Part shown: piece after piece, positions 1 through 8,589 of the stretch
Layout: each line of letters starts with the position of its first letter
Numbering within the stretch: position 1 is the stretch's first letter
Source: an uncultured Oscillospiraceae bacterium
GTDB lineage: Bacteria > Bacillota > Clostridia > Oscillospirales > Oscillospiraceae
DNA length: 64,000 nucleotides
Assembly (NCBI GenBank): GCA_947599925.1
Contig: CANQFT010000002.1
Span: 62,001-126,000 of the forward strand
Direction: 5' to 3'
Translations under genes and position numbers: made by a program
The notes under the pieces: generated by a model
Databases searched by the model: none
Seen by the model: only the letters and a program-made list of their open reading frames with translations
What the model was told of the DNA's origin: nothing

Positions 1-1
1 C

Positions 2-70
2 CTCTACCCCGTCCCCGTCCTCTGGGACGCCAAGGAGCTGGAGGAGATCTACCGAAAGGCGGGAGAATGA
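2..70 (+). CDS. C-terminal end of an unidentified protein (truncated by window edge)
   Basis: Only the last 22 codons are inside the window; they encode a tail ending in ELEEIYRKAGE and stop with TGA at 68-70. The stop lies one base before the ATG of the aldehyde dehydrogenase, so the two genes are almost certainly co-transcribed and translationally coupled. The fragment is too short to assign a family. The rest of the gene lies to the left of the window. Confidence 0.55.
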   Translation, partial: LYPVPVLWDAKELEEIYRKAGE

Positions 71-71
71 C

Positions 72-1451
72 ATGGACGCCAAGGAAGCCAACGCCCTGCT
101 GGAACGCCAGCGGGCCTATTTCGCCACCGGGGCCACCCTGCCCGTCAAGGCCCGCAAGGAGGCCCTGCGGGCCCTGCGGGACGCCGTGGACGCCCACGCC
201 GACGCCCTCTACGACGCCCTGCAGACCGACTTGGGCAAGAGCCGGTCGGAGAGCTATATGTGCGAGCTGGGGCTGGTGAAGAGCGAGATCTCTTTCCTCC
301 TCCGCCATGTGGGGCGCTACGCCAAGGACAAGCGGGTCCACACGCCTCTGGCCCTGGCCCTCTCCAAAAGCTACATCAAGCCCTGTCCTTACGGCACGGC
401 CCTGATCATGAGCCCCTGGAACTACCCGGTGCTGCTGACCCTGGAGCCCCTGGCCGACGCCATCGCCGCGGGCAACACCGCCATCGTCAAGCCCAGCGCC
501 TACTCTCCCCACGTCTCGGCGGCCCTCAAGGACCTGGTGGAGAGCGTCTTTCCCGGCGAGTTCGTCAGCGTAGTCACCGGCGGCCGGGCGGAGAACCAAT
601 GCCTGCTGGAACTGGACGTGGACGCCATCTTCTTCACCGGCTCTCCGGCGGTGGGCAGAGAGGTCATGGCCCAGGCCGCCAGGACCCTGACGCCGGTGAC
701 GCTGGAACTGGGCGGCAAGAGCCCCTGCATCATCGACCCCACCGCCGATGTGTCCCTGGCGGCCCGGCGCGTGGTCTTTGGCAAGTTCATCAACTGCGGC
801 CAGACCTGCGTGGCCCCGGACTACATCTACTGCCACGCCGACGTGAAGGACGCTTTTGTGGCGGCGCTGAGAGAGGAACTCGCCGCCCAGTACGGCCCCG
901 ACCCGCTGGCTGACCCGTCCTACGGCAAGATCGTCAACCAAAAGCACTTTGACCGCCTGATGGGTCTGCTGGACCCGGCGAAGGTAGTCATCGGAGGCCA
1001 GACCCAACCCGACCGGCTCCGCATCGCGCCCACGGTGCTGGACAATGTGACCTGGGACGACAAGGTCATGGGGGAGGAGATCTTTGGCCCCATTTTGCCC
1101 ATCCTCACCTACCGGGACCTGCCCGCCCTGATGGACACACTGCGGGACCTGCCCCATCCCCTGGCCCTGTACCTCTTCACCCGGGACAAAAAGACCGTCA
1201 ATGCCGTCACCTCCGGCCTCTCCTACGGCGGCGGCTGCGTCAACGACACGCTGGTCCACCTGGCCACCAGCACCATGCCCTTTGGCGGCGTGGGCAACAG
1301 CGGCATGGGCGCCTACCACGGCAAGACCGGGTTCGACGCCTTCACCCACTACAAAAGCCACCTCAAGCACTACCCCTTCCCCGACCTCCCCTTCCGCTAC
1401 CAGCCCTACAAAGCCTGGAAGGACAAGCTCATTCAGCTGTTTGTCAAGTAA
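72..1451 (+). CDS. Aldehyde dehydrogenase family protein (class 3-like)
   Basis: This cytoplasmic enzyme of 459 residues is expected to oxidise aldehydes to acids (or fatty aldehydes) with NAD(P)+. The family motifs are in order: a cofactor-fold segment around MSPWNYPVLLTLEPLADA, the FTGSPAVG nucleotide loop, the general-base Glu in LELGGKSP (about residue 212) and the catalytic Cys in GQTC (about residue 246), then EEIFGPILP and a C-terminal PFGGVGNSGMG. The length and the lack of an N-terminal extension match the short class 3 / YwdH-like aldehyde dehydrogenases. The ATG at 72 follows a GGGAG site and lies one base after the preceding stop. A hairpin terminator follows at once. The substrate cannot be read from sequence. 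Confidence 0.9.
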   Translation: MDAKEANALLERQRAYFATGATLPVKARKEALRALRDAVDAHADALYDALQTDLGKSRSESYMCELGLVKSEISFLLRHVGRYAKDKRVHTPLALALSKSYIKPCPYGTALIMSPWNYPVLLTLEPLADAIAAGNTAIVKPSAYSPHVSAALKDLVESVFPGEFVSVVTGGRAENQCLLELDVDAIFFTGSPAVGREVMAQAARTLTPVTLELGGKSPCIIDPTADVSLAARRVVFGKFINCGQTCVAPDYIYCHADVKDAFVAALREELAAQYGPDPLADPSYGKIVNQKHFDRLMGLLDPAKVVIGGQTQPDRLRIAPTVLDNVTWDDKVMGEEIFGPILPILTYRDLPALMDTLRDLPHPLALYLFTRDKKTVNAVTSGLSYGGGCVNDTLVHLATSTMPFGGVGNSGMGAYHGKTGFDAFTHYKSHLKHYPFPDLPFRYQPYKAWKDKLIQLFVK

Positions 1452-1461
1452 AATCGGAGCG

Positions 1462-1495
1462 CCGCCGTCCCTCTACCGGGACGGCGGTCGTTTTT
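1462..1495 (+). terminator. Rho-independent terminator after the aldehyde dehydrogenase
   Basis: A perfect 10-bp stem, CCGCCGTCCC at 1462-1471 and its complement at 1478-1487, with a 6-base loop, is followed by TCGTTTTT. It overlaps the last codons of the convergent oxidoreductase gene, so the two genes share their 3' ends. Confidence 0.8.
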
Positions 1496-2795
1496 GCAGG
1501 TCATCGGTGGCAGGGCCGTCCAAAAGCTGTCCCTGGGCGTCGAACCGCGACCCGTGGCAGGGGCAGTCCCAGCTGCGCTCGGCCCTGTTGTAGCGCAGGG
1601 CGCACCCCAGATGGGGACACCGCGGCGCCGTGGGGGTGAGGACGCTCCCCGCGGCGAAGAGGGCGTTTTCCAGGGCGGCGGCCTTGACCAGAGGGCGGCT
1701 GGGGTCAAAGGCGGGGGCGTACACATTGGCCCGGCCCTGGACCAAGTCCCGCAGGATCTCCGCTCCGGCCAGGGCCGTTGTCATGCCCCACTTGTTGAAC
1801 CCCGTTGCCACATACAGCCCCGGCGTCCGGGGCGAATACTGCCCCACATAGGCCCCGCCGTCCAGGGTGACGCAGTCCTGGGTGGCCCAGCGGCCCACGA
1901 CCTTCGCCTCTGGATACCACCGCCGGGCCGCCAGCTCCAGTTCCCGCCAGCCCCCGCCGCTCCTGCCTGTCCGGTGTCCGCCGCCGCCCAACAGCAGCAG
2001 ATCCCCCGCCATGCGGAAGGAAAAGCCGTCGTCCTCGGCGGCCACATACAGATCCGCCACCTCCCCCGCCCCTTCCAGGGCCAGCACATAGGAGCGGTGC
2101 TGGTACATTTTCAGGGCGTAGAGCCCGTGCCGGTTCAGGATGGGAAAATGGGTGCAGAGGATGATCTTGTTGGCCCGGATGACGCCGTGGTCGGTCTCCG
2201 CCAGCCCCGGCGCCAGCTGCCGGACCTTGGTGTGGGTGCGGATGTTCAGGCCCCTGGCCCGCTCCGCCAGAAATTTCAGCGGGTGAAACTGCCCCTGCCC
2301 CGCCAGGGCCAGGCACCCGGCCACGGGAAAGGGCAGGTCCCCGGCGCCGTGGGGGGAGAGCTCCACCCCCATCGTCCGCCACGCCGCGCGCTCCCGCTCC
2401 AGGACCCCGCCGTCGGAGCGGGAGAACAGGCAGGCCGTCCGCTCCTGGTAGTCGCAGTCCAACCCCTGGCACAGCGCCCTGTATCGCTCCACCGCCCGCT
2501 GGTTGGCCTGAAAATAGAGCCGGGTCCGCTCCACACCCAGACTGGGCAGCAGTTTTTGGTAAAGCGCGCCGTGTTGCGCGGTGATCTTGGCGGTGGTGTT
2601 GGCCGTCACTCCGGCGCACAGCGCCCTGGCCTCCACCAACAGATAGTCCGCCCCCGCCTCTTCCAGCGCCCTGGCGCACAAAACGCCGGCGATGCCGCCG
2701 CCCACGATCAGAATGTCCGTCCTGGCGTCCCCCTCCAACGGCGGAAACTCCGGCAGGACGGCGGTCTCGCTCCAAAGAGAACGCATCCCTTTCAC
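1473..2795 (-). CDS. FAD-dependent oxidoreductase with C-terminal Rieske [2Fe-2S] domain
   Basis: This 440-residue protein has two parts. The N-terminal DAO-type FAD domain starts with the dinucleotide-binding motif VGGGIAGVLCA (GGGIAG at residues 32-37). The C-terminal Rieske domain has the paired ligands CPHLGC (393-398) and CPCHGS (411-416). This architecture is known from a Firmicute and actinobacterial family (often annotated as YhfW-like) thought to couple substrate oxidation on FAD to a Rieske cluster; the substrate is unknown. The ATG at 2795 is preceded by GAGAGGGGTG. The gene stands alone on the minus strand, convergent with the aldehyde dehydrogenase and divergent from the phosphopantetheinyl transferase. 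All cluster ligands are present, so it should be functional. Confidence 0.88.
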   Translation of the reverse strand: MKGMRSLWSETAVLPEFPPLEGDARTDILIVGGGIAGVLCARALEEAGADYLLVEARALCAGVTANTTAKITAQHGALYQKLLPSLGVERTRLYFQANQRAVERYRALCQGLDCDYQERTACLFSRSDGGVLERERAAWRTMGVELSPHGAGDLPFPVAGCLALAGQGQFHPLKFLAERARGLNIRTHTKVRQLAPGLAETDHGVIRANKIILCTHFPILNRHGLYALKMYQHRSYVLALEGAGEVADLYVAAEDDGFSFRMAGDLLLLGGGGHRTGRSGGGWRELELAARRWYPEAKVVGRWATQDCVTLDGGAYVGQYSPRTPGLYVATGFNKWGMTTALAGAEILRDLVQGRANVYAPAFDPSRPLVKAAALENALFAAGSVLTPTAPRCPHLGCALRYNRAERSWDCPCHGSRFDAQGQLLDGPATDDLQKRPPSR

Positions 2796-2833
2796 CCCTC
2801 TCGGTGTCAGTATGCGCCGCTGGAAAAAATATA

Positions 2834-2862
2834 TTGCGCCGCGGGCCGGGAAACAGTATAAT
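2834..2862 (+). promoter_or_regulatory. Promoter for the phosphopantetheinyl transferase gene
   Basis: TTGCGC at 2834-2839, a 17-base spacer and a perfect TATAAT at 2857-2862 predict a transcription start near 2869. This excludes upstream ATG/GTG codons near 2804 as the start of the next gene. Confidence 0.65.
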
Positions 2863-2896
2863 AGCCAAAGACCGATCCAAAAGGTGGTGGAGGGCG

Positions 2897-3499
2897 TTGG
2901 AGTGGCGGCATTGGCAGGCGGGGCCGGGCGTCGGGGCCTGGCTGGGCTCTGTGGACGACGTGCCCGGCCACATCTGGCCGGAGTGGTTCGCCCGAATGGA
3001 CCGCCAACGCCAGGTGCGTTGCCGCCGCCTCCGCCGCGACCGGGACAAGGCCCTGTGTATCCTGGCCGACGCCTTGGCCCGCCACGCGCTGTGCGCCCTC
3101 ACCGGCGCGGACCCCGCCGCCGTCGCCTTTGCCCGCGCCCCTGGCGGAAAGCCCTACGCCCCAGGGCTGAAAGCGGAGTTCAGCCTCTCCCACTCCGGCT
3201 CCCTGGTCCTCTGCGCCGGAGCGCCCTTCCCTCTGGGCGCGGACCTGCAGCGGCACAAGCCGGTCTCCGGGGCCCTGCTCCGCCGGGCCCGCCAGGCGGG
3301 CTATGACGGCCAGAGCGAGGCGGACTTCTTCCGCTGGTGGACCGGGCAGGAGGCGGCGGGCAAACTCTCCGGCCAGGGCCTGCGGCTGGAGCCGCCGCCG
3401 GAGGGCCTGTGGTGGTCCCAGGGCCGTCTGGACGGGCCGGAGGGCGCCTATTCTTACAGCATCTGCGCCCGGCCGGAAACGATGCCGCCACTGTCCTGA
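2897..3499 (+). CDS. 4'-phosphopantetheinyl transferase superfamily protein (Sfp-type, divergent)
   Basis: The predicted enzyme transfers the phosphopantetheine arm from CoA to carrier-protein serines. Family landmarks are in order: GKPYAPG, the FSLSHSG motif, LGADLQ at the position of the magnesium-binding DxE motif, and WWTGQEAAGKLSGQGL matching the family's WTxKEAxxKxxGxGL. The second acidic residue of DxE is Gln here, and the Lys of the WTxKEA motif is Gln, so activity or metal use may be altered. I chose the TTG at 2897, giving 200 residues, because it has a GGTGGAGG site and lies just after the predicted start of transcription near 2869; the longer frame starts upstream of the promoter. 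No polyketide or peptide synthase gene is nearby, so the partner is unknown. Confidence 0.75.
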   Translation: MEWRHWQAGPGVGAWLGSVDDVPGHIWPEWFARMDRQRQVRCRRLRRDRDKALCILADALARHALCALTGADPAAVAFARAPGGKPYAPGLKAEFSLSHSGSLVLCAGAPFPLGADLQRHKPVSGALLRRARQAGYDGQSEADFFRWWTGQEAAGKLSGQGLRLEPPPEGLWWSQGRLDGPEGAYSYSICARPETMPPLS

Positions 3500-3543
3500 A
3501 CTTCATCCAAACCCACCCACCCTGCGCGCAAAAGGAGGCCAAC

Positions 3544-4122
3544 ATGATGAAAACGAAAACCACCCGTGACCGCATCCGCGACCTGGCTCTGGCGGCCATG
3601 TTCCTGGCCCTTGGGCTGGTACTGCCCTTCGCCACCGCCCAGCTCCGGGAGTTTGGCAATATGCTCCTGCCCATGCACATCCCCGTCCTGCTGTGCGGGC
3701 TGATCTGCGGCTGGCAGTACGGCGGGCTGGTGGGCTTTGTCTGCCCGCTGCTGCGCTTCTCCCTCTTCGGGATGCCCCCGATGCCCCTGGGCATCGGCAT
3801 GGCCTTTGAGCTGTGCGCCTACGGCGCCATCGTGGGCTATCTCTACGGCCACTCCAAGTGGAAGTGCGTCTTTTCCCTCTACCGCTCCCTCATCATCGCC
3901 ATGATCGGCGGACGCGTGGTGTGGGGCGTGGCGCGGGTCATCATGGTCGGGGCCGCCAATATCCCCTTCGGCTGGGAGGCTTTCCTCTCCGGCGCCCTGC
4001 TCACCGCCATCCCCGGCATCGTCCTCCAACTCATTTTGATCCCCGTCATCATGGTGGCCCTGGACCGGGCCAAACTGGTGCCCTTCTCCAAGGCCAGGCC
4101 CCAGGGCGCCGTGGACGACTGA
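3544..4122 (+). CDS. ECF-type transporter S component (substrate-binding membrane protein)
   Basis: This 192-residue integral membrane protein has about five to six hydrophobic helices, for example around LALAAMFLALGLVLPFA, IPVLLCGLICGWQYGGLVG and AIPGIVLQLILIPVIMVALD. The size and the helix pattern with a short basic N-terminus match S components of energy-coupling-factor vitamin transporters, which lend substrate specificity to a shared EcfAAT module. No energising genes are adjacent, as is usual for group II ECF systems. The start is the ATG at 3544 (or the one at 3547) with an AGGAGG site at 3533-3538. The gene lies 44 bases after the phosphopantetheinyl transferase and is probably co-transcribed, which makes a pantothenate-like substrate tempting but unproven. 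Confidence 0.7.
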   Translation: MMKTKTTRDRIRDLALAAMFLALGLVLPFATAQLREFGNMLLPMHIPVLLCGLICGWQYGGLVGFVCPLLRFSLFGMPPMPLGIGMAFELCAYGAIVGYLYGHSKWKCVFSLYRSLIIAMIGGRVVWGVARVIMVGAANIPFGWEAFLSGALLTAIPGIVLQLILIPVIMVALDRAKLVPFSKARPQGAVDD

Positions 4123-4138
4123 GCGGCCCCGCTCTCCT

Positions 4139-4256
4139 GGAAAAAAATACATCTCGACCTGCAAACGCGCGACCCGGCTACCTCGGTGGCCGGGTCGCGC
4201 GCTGCAACGGTCCGCAAACAATTGTCAAAGAAGTGGCCCGCCGCTTCTTTGACAAT
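4139..4256 (+). repeat. Double-hairpin repeat, copy 1
   Basis: This ~118-bp element contains two inverted repeats: 4166-4178 with 4189-4201 (CGCGCGACCCGGC type), and 4221-4233 with 4244-4256 (ATTGTCAAAGAAG type, 10-base loop). A second, clearly related copy lies at 5142-5257 in the same orientation, so the deacetylase gene is flanked by direct copies. The second hairpin ends in a weak T-rich stretch and could terminate transcription. Confidence 0.8.
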
Positions 4257-4307
4257 GTTTTCACCCCTCCGCCGCATATCCTGTACCATGATGCGAGGAG
4301 GGATCGT

Positions 4308-5063
4308 ATGAAAGTGTTTGTGCTGAAGCGCCGATGGCTGGTCGCCCTGACCTGCGCGGTGGTCGCCGGGGCCATGTTCTGGGCCGTCTCCAGCCCTGCG
4401 GTGGTGGGCGCGTCCTCCGCCCAGCGGCAGCTTCCCATCTACTGCGTCCAGCGGGACCAAAAAATGGCCAGCCTCAGTTTCGACGCCGCCTGGGGCAACG
4501 AGGACACCCAACAGCTCATCGACATCCTGGGGACGTACAACGTAAAGGCCACCTTTTTCGTGGTGGGGGACTGGGTGGAAAAGTACCCAGAATCGGTAAA
4601 AGCCCTCCACGACGCGGGCCACGAGGTGATGGCCCACTCCGACCACCACGACCACTTCAACTCTCTCACCACCGACCAGATCGTGGCGGACATCAACGCC
4701 TGCAACGACAAGATCGAGGCGGTGACCGGCGTGCGGCCCACCCTCTTTCGTCCGCCCTACGGCGAGTACGACGACCACGTCATCCAGGCCGTCCGCTCCA
4801 TGGGCATCGAGCCCATCCAGTGGTCGGTGGACAGCCTGGACTGGAAGGACCTCTCGGCGGCGGACATCACCCAGCGGGTGACCTCCAAGATCGACCCAGG
4901 GGCCATCTGCCTGTTCCACAACGCCGCCAAGCACACCCCAGAGGCCCTGCCCGGCATCCTTGAGACCCTGATCGGCCAGGGCTACACCCTGGTGCCCATC
5001 TCCCAGCTGATCCTGACCGGCGACTACACCATCGACCACACCGGCCGCCAGTGCCCGGCGTAA
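4308..5063 (+). CDS. Polysaccharide deacetylase, PdaB-like, membrane-anchored or secreted
   Basis: The 251-residue protein starts with a basic segment and a hydrophobic helix (about residues 8-30), so it is exported or anchored. The NodB domain follows with SFDAAWG (the TFDDG-type motif 1, in the variant form usual for sporulation deacetylases), the histidine cluster MAHSDHHDH, the RPPYGEYD motif, the WSVDSLDW segment and the C-terminal LFHNAAKHTPEALP. Family members remove N-acetyl groups from peptidoglycan amino sugars, and PdaB homologues act in spore cortex formation; a role in sporulation is inferred from that resemblance. The ATG at 4308 has an AGGAGG site at 4296-4301. It is a single-gene unit between two repeat elements and ends before a strong terminator. 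Confidence 0.85.
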   Translation: MKVFVLKRRWLVALTCAVVAGAMFWAVSSPAVVGASSAQRQLPIYCVQRDQKMASLSFDAAWGNEDTQQLIDILGTYNVKATFFVVGDWVEKYPESVKALHDAGHEVMAHSDHHDHFNSLTTDQIVADINACNDKIEAVTGVRPTLFRPPYGEYDDHVIQAVRSMGIEPIQWSVDSLDWKDLSAADITQRVTSKIDPGAICLFHNAAKHTPEALPGILETLIGQGYTLVPISQLILTGDYTIDHTGRQCPA

Positions 5064-5141
5064 ATTATAAACAGCCTCGCAGAGTTTCGCGCCGAAGAGC
5101 GCGAAAGAGTCATTGTCATTTTTTCCGGCGGCGTGTACGTC

Positions 5142-5257
5142 GGAAAAAATACCTCTCGGCCCGCAAACGTGCGGCCCGGCCACTTGTTGGCCGGGTCGTG
5201 CGCTGCAGCGGGCCGCAAACAATTGTCAAAGGAGCGGCCTCGCCGCTCCTTTGACAA
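5142..5257 (+). repeat. Double-hairpin repeat, copy 2
   Basis: This element is homologous to 4139-4256: the GGAAAAAATAC start, the GCGGCCCGGC/GCCGGGTCGT hairpin, the shared CCGCAAACAATTGTCAAAG stretch and the second hairpin (5222-5237 with 5243-5257). Several stem positions differ from copy 1 on both arms together (for example AAGAAG/CTTCTT against AAGGAG/CTCCTT), which keeps pairing intact. Confidence 0.8.
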
Positions 5258-5260
5258 ACT

Positions 5261-5303
5261 CAGAGGTCCCCGGACGTCTTGTCCGGGGACCTCTGTTTTG
5301 TTT
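5261..5303 (+). terminator. Strong Rho-independent terminator
   Basis: A 14-bp perfect stem (5261-5274 with 5282-5295, arms starting CAGAGGTCCCCGGA) with a 7-base loop is followed by TTTTGTTT. It ends the deacetylase transcript and separates it from the convergent MBG-protein gene. Confidence 0.88.
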
Positions 5304-5344
5304 GTCAGATGGACCCTTGCCCAACCGCGCTGTCCGTTTTGGGC

Positions 5345-8300
5345 TTACTGCCTCTCCCCTCCGGCGGCGGAGCACTGGGGCGTCTGCTGGCCGCCCAGCC
5401 AAATCAGCTTGAAGCTGGCCCAGTTGGGATCCAGCGTGGCCTCCGGGTCCTTGGCGTTCAATTCATAGATCCCCAGGAAGCGCCCCTCGGCGTCGTAGCA
5501 GACGGCCCAGACCAGGTCGTCGGCCGGGATCTCGCCCTGCACGGTGACGGTGTTCTCCGTTCCGTCCACCTTCCAGTCCAGATCGCCGTTGTTCCCCAAG
5601 GTGCCAAAGAGGCTGGCGGGGTCAGAGTCGTCAATGTCGTCGCCCTCGCCGCCAGGGGCGGGCTCCTCCGGCAGTTCCTGGGCGGGCGCGTCCACGGCGA
5701 CCTGCACGCTGCCGGTGACGACGGCGTAGTTTTCGCTGTCAGGGGTAAAGACCCAGCCGAAGCTGGCCCCGTCGGTCACATGGACCTCCCCGGCGCTGAC
5801 GCCGCCGACGGAGCTCCACTCCAGCGTGCCCCGCACCGTCTCGCCGTCCACGCCCCACGCGGTGTAGGCGGGGACGATCTCTCCCAGCTTGGTGCCCGCC
5901 TCCACCTCCGGCGTCTCCACGGTCACAGTGGGGGTGGCGGGGTCGATGTTCAGGGTGAACTCCCGCTGGCTGTCCACATACCTGTCGTTCTCAGAGGCGT
6001 CGGCGGTGACGGTGACGGTGTAGCGGCCCACGTCGCTGGGGGCCTCCTCGCCGCCGTCGTAGGTCACGGTGTACCGCACGCCTTCCACCTCCGCGGGGAC
6101 GACGGCGTGGGCCTGGCCGTCATAGGTGAAAGCGGTCTCGCCCAGGATCTCGATGGGCGCGGGGGTGTCCTTGATGCTGCTCACCGTGACCGCGCCGGTG
6201 TAGGTGGTGTGGTTGGTCTTGTCGGCGGGGGTGAACACATAGGTCAGCTCCGTCTCCTCCGCCAGCGTCCGCCCCGCCTCGCCGGCGGCCAGCTTCACCG
6301 AGCCGGGCACCGTCATGCCGCTGTACGGGTTGACAAAGACGCCCTGGAGCGACGCTTCGATGCTGGCGGCCTCTTCGCCGATGGTGCCGGTCTCGGCGGT
6401 GACCTCCACGGGGATGGGGACGGCCCGCTCCACGGACATCCGGCCCGCCACGCCGGTGACGATGTAATTGGCGTTGCCGCTGCTGGCGGTGACGTCGTAA
6501 GAGGCGACCTCGGCGGCGGAACTGGCGCCGTCGCTGTCGGCGGTGAGCTCGATGCTCTCCAGCACGTCGCCGTTGCAGAAGGTGCCGGAGGCGGTGAAGT
6601 CAGAGGCCACAAAGGTCATCGTCTGGCCGTAATACTTGGAGACGCCGTCATTCAGGGTCAGGGCGATGGAGCGGGGCGTGATCTCCCCCACGGCGGTCCC
6701 GATGACATCGTCGGAGAGACGGTAGTTCTGGGCGTTTTCGCCGGTGAGCTTGACCCGCTTGCCTTCCCGGAGGGTGACGGTGACGGGCTTGTTCTTCCCC
6801 GCCTCAGGGGTGTCGAAATTGGCCTGGAAATACTCCTCCACATTGGTCCGGGTGATGGCCTCGCCGGTGTCGGCGTCGGCCAGCGCCAGCCCCACCTGCT
6901 TGAAGCCAAAGCTCTCGATCTGCGCCTTGGTGGTGCCGTCAAAGGCGTGGGTGTACACGCTGAAGACGGGGCTGATGGTCTTGGGCGTGATGGTCAGAGT
7001 GGTCTCGGCGGCGGCGGCGGAATAGTTGACCCTGGTGGTGCCGTCATAGTAGCCGCCAAAGCGGATGTCCACTTTGTAGGTGCCCACGGCGGAGGGTGCG
7101 CTCTGGACCCAGCCCGACCCGTCGTTGTACCACACGGCCACGCGCTTGGCCACGTCGGCGGGGAGGTTGGTGGTGTACTGGATCTTCCGGGCCGAGCCCC
7201 GGCCCGCGTACTCCTGGATGCGGCTGTCCTCCACCACGTCGATGGTGACGTCCTGCGTGGTGGGGGTGGAGGCGACCACCCCGGCCCGCGCCTTGGCCGT
7301 GCCCCGCACCGGCTGGTGGTTGCCGTCATTGGGGGTGAAGGTGTAGGGGTAGACCATGCCGTCCTCCGCGGGGGTGTCCCCGGGCTGATCCCAGGCGCAC
7401 ACACCGGCCACAGTCTCCCTGGTGTACGGGTTGACGTACTTTCCCACGATGGCGTAGTCCGCCAGCGTCTCGCCATCGCCGACGTGGTACACACTGACGC
7501 TGGACATCTCCGGCGCCGTCGGCTCCACGGTCAGCTCGGTGCCGCCGAGGATGGTGTATACATAGCGGTCGGTCTCCACCTTCTCAGGATAGCTGAGGCT
7601 GTATGTCCCCGCCGGGGACTTGGAGCCCACGCCGTCCTGCCCGGACAGGACCACGCCCAGCTTGGACATGACGCCCGTCTCGTCCCCGCCCTCCACCGTA
7701 TAGGGGATGTCGGCGGCGGAGAGGACCTTGCCGTAGGTCTTGCTCACCTTGGCGGCGGGCCGGACGGTCTGTTCCTCACGCTCCACGGTGACGGTGGCCT
7801 GGATGGTCCAACCCACGCGGCTGTTCTGCTCCATGAACAAGATCCAGTCCGTGTACGTGCCGCCGCCCAGCCCCTTCTTGGGGGTGATGGTGACGGTGCA
7901 GGTATCGCCGTACTCAGGCAGCTCGCCGCCCTTGTGGCTGTTTTTGTTGTTCCACTCCAGATCGAAGTGGGCGGTCTCCTGGCTGGCGGTGAGGTAGACC
8001 TGGCCCCAGGTGCTCTGATGGGTCTGGTGCATCCCCAGCTCCGAGGTCTTTTGCGCCACGTTCTCAAAGGTCAGCGTGAGGGTCTCCCCGCCCGCGCCGT
8101 CCGGGGAGATCGAGCCCAGGTCATAGACCAGCGTGCCGGGGATCTCCCGGATGTTCTCCCCGGCCTCGGAGCCCAGCGGGGCGGGCTTTTCCGTTCTGTC
8201 CCCTGCCGAGTCCACCACCCTGTCGGCGTCCTGGTCGGCCCGGCACTCGTAGAGCCAGACCTGCCGCCAGTTGGCAAACGTCAGGGACCCTCCATCCCCG

Positions 8301-8380
8301 GAGGCCGCCAGCGCCGCCGCGGGCAGAAGGGTCAGCGCCAGAGCCAGGGCCATCAGCAAAGATGTCATACGTTGTTTCAT
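5345..8380 (-). CDS. Large secreted protein with repeated MBG/YDG-type beta domains
   Basis: The 1011-residue protein has a clear signal peptide (MKQRMTSLLMALALALTLL, then AAALAASG). The body is a chain of beta-sandwich repeats typical of bacterial adhesins and surface proteins: segments such as VSKTYGKVLSAADIPYTVEGG, YYGQTMTFVASDF and FTYDGQAHAVVPAEVEGV match MBG/YDG-type modules and alternate with Thr/Val-rich linkers. There is no LPxTG motif or C-terminal membrane anchor, so it is probably released or wall-associated in another way. The start at 8380 has an AGGAGG site, and a matching promoter lies upstream. Ligand and role are unknown; adhesion or a structural surface role is inference. 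Confidence 0.8.
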   Translation of the reverse strand: MKQRMTSLLMALALALTLLPAAALAASGDGGSLTFANWRQVWLYECRADQDADRVVDSAGDRTEKPAPLGSEAGENIREIPGTLVYDLGSISPDGAGGETLTLTFENVAQKTSELGMHQTHQSTWGQVYLTASQETAHFDLEWNNKNSHKGGELPEYGDTCTVTITPKKGLGGGTYTDWILFMEQNSRVGWTIQATVTVEREEQTVRPAAKVSKTYGKVLSAADIPYTVEGGDETGVMSKLGVVLSGQDGVGSKSPAGTYSLSYPEKVETDRYVYTILGGTELTVEPTAPEMSSVSVYHVGDGETLADYAIVGKYVNPYTRETVAGVCAWDQPGDTPAEDGMVYPYTFTPNDGNHQPVRGTAKARAGVVASTPTTQDVTIDVVEDSRIQEYAGRGSARKIQYTTNLPADVAKRVAVWYNDGSGWVQSAPSAVGTYKVDIRFGGYYDGTTRVNYSAAAAETTLTITPKTISPVFSVYTHAFDGTTKAQIESFGFKQVGLALADADTGEAITRTNVEEYFQANFDTPEAGKNKPVTVTLREGKRVKLTGENAQNYRLSDDVIGTAVGEITPRSIALTLNDGVSKYYGQTMTFVASDFTASGTFCNGDVLESIELTADSDGASSAAEVASYDVTASSGNANYIVTGVAGRMSVERAVPIPVEVTAETGTIGEEAASIEASLQGVFVNPYSGMTVPGSVKLAAGEAGRTLAEETELTYVFTPADKTNHTTYTGAVTVSSIKDTPAPIEILGETAFTYDGQAHAVVPAEVEGVRYTVTYDGGEEAPSDVGRYTVTVTADASENDRYVDSQREFTLNIDPATPTVTVETPEVEAGTKLGEIVPAYTAWGVDGETVRGTLEWSSVGGVSAGEVHVTDGASFGWVFTPDSENYAVVTGSVQVAVDAPAQELPEEPAPGGEGDDIDDSDPASLFGTLGNNGDLDWKVDGTENTVTVQGEIPADDLVWAVCYDAEGRFLGIYELNAKDPEATLDPNWASFKLIWLGGQQTPQCSAAGGERQ

Positions 8381-8450
8381 AGGGGGTTCCTCCTTTTCCG
8401 CCGGGGCCTCTCCCCGGACTTGGCCGCGACCCACATTCTTTCACGCCCTC

Positions 8451-8480
8451 ATTATAATGTATCGGCCCTCGCGCCGTCAA
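8451..8480 (-). promoter_or_regulatory. Promoter for the MBG-domain secreted protein
   Basis: On the minus strand TTGACG (8480-8475), an 18-base spacer and TATAAT (8456-8451) predict a start near 8443, about 60 bases before the ATG at 8380. Confidence 0.65.
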
Positions 8481-8589
8481 GACGCCTCCCTCCACTTTTT
8501 CGCTCCCCTGTTGAAATTTGTCTAAACCGCCGGAGCCCCGTCCCCTCGCCCTCACTATTTTTTCCACGAAATATGTTTTTCCTGTCCAT

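Noticed and set aside
4139..4256. Riboswitch upstream of the deacetylase
   Set aside because: The second copy lies downstream of the gene and before a terminator, and no known aptamer core is visible, so a repeat element explains both better.
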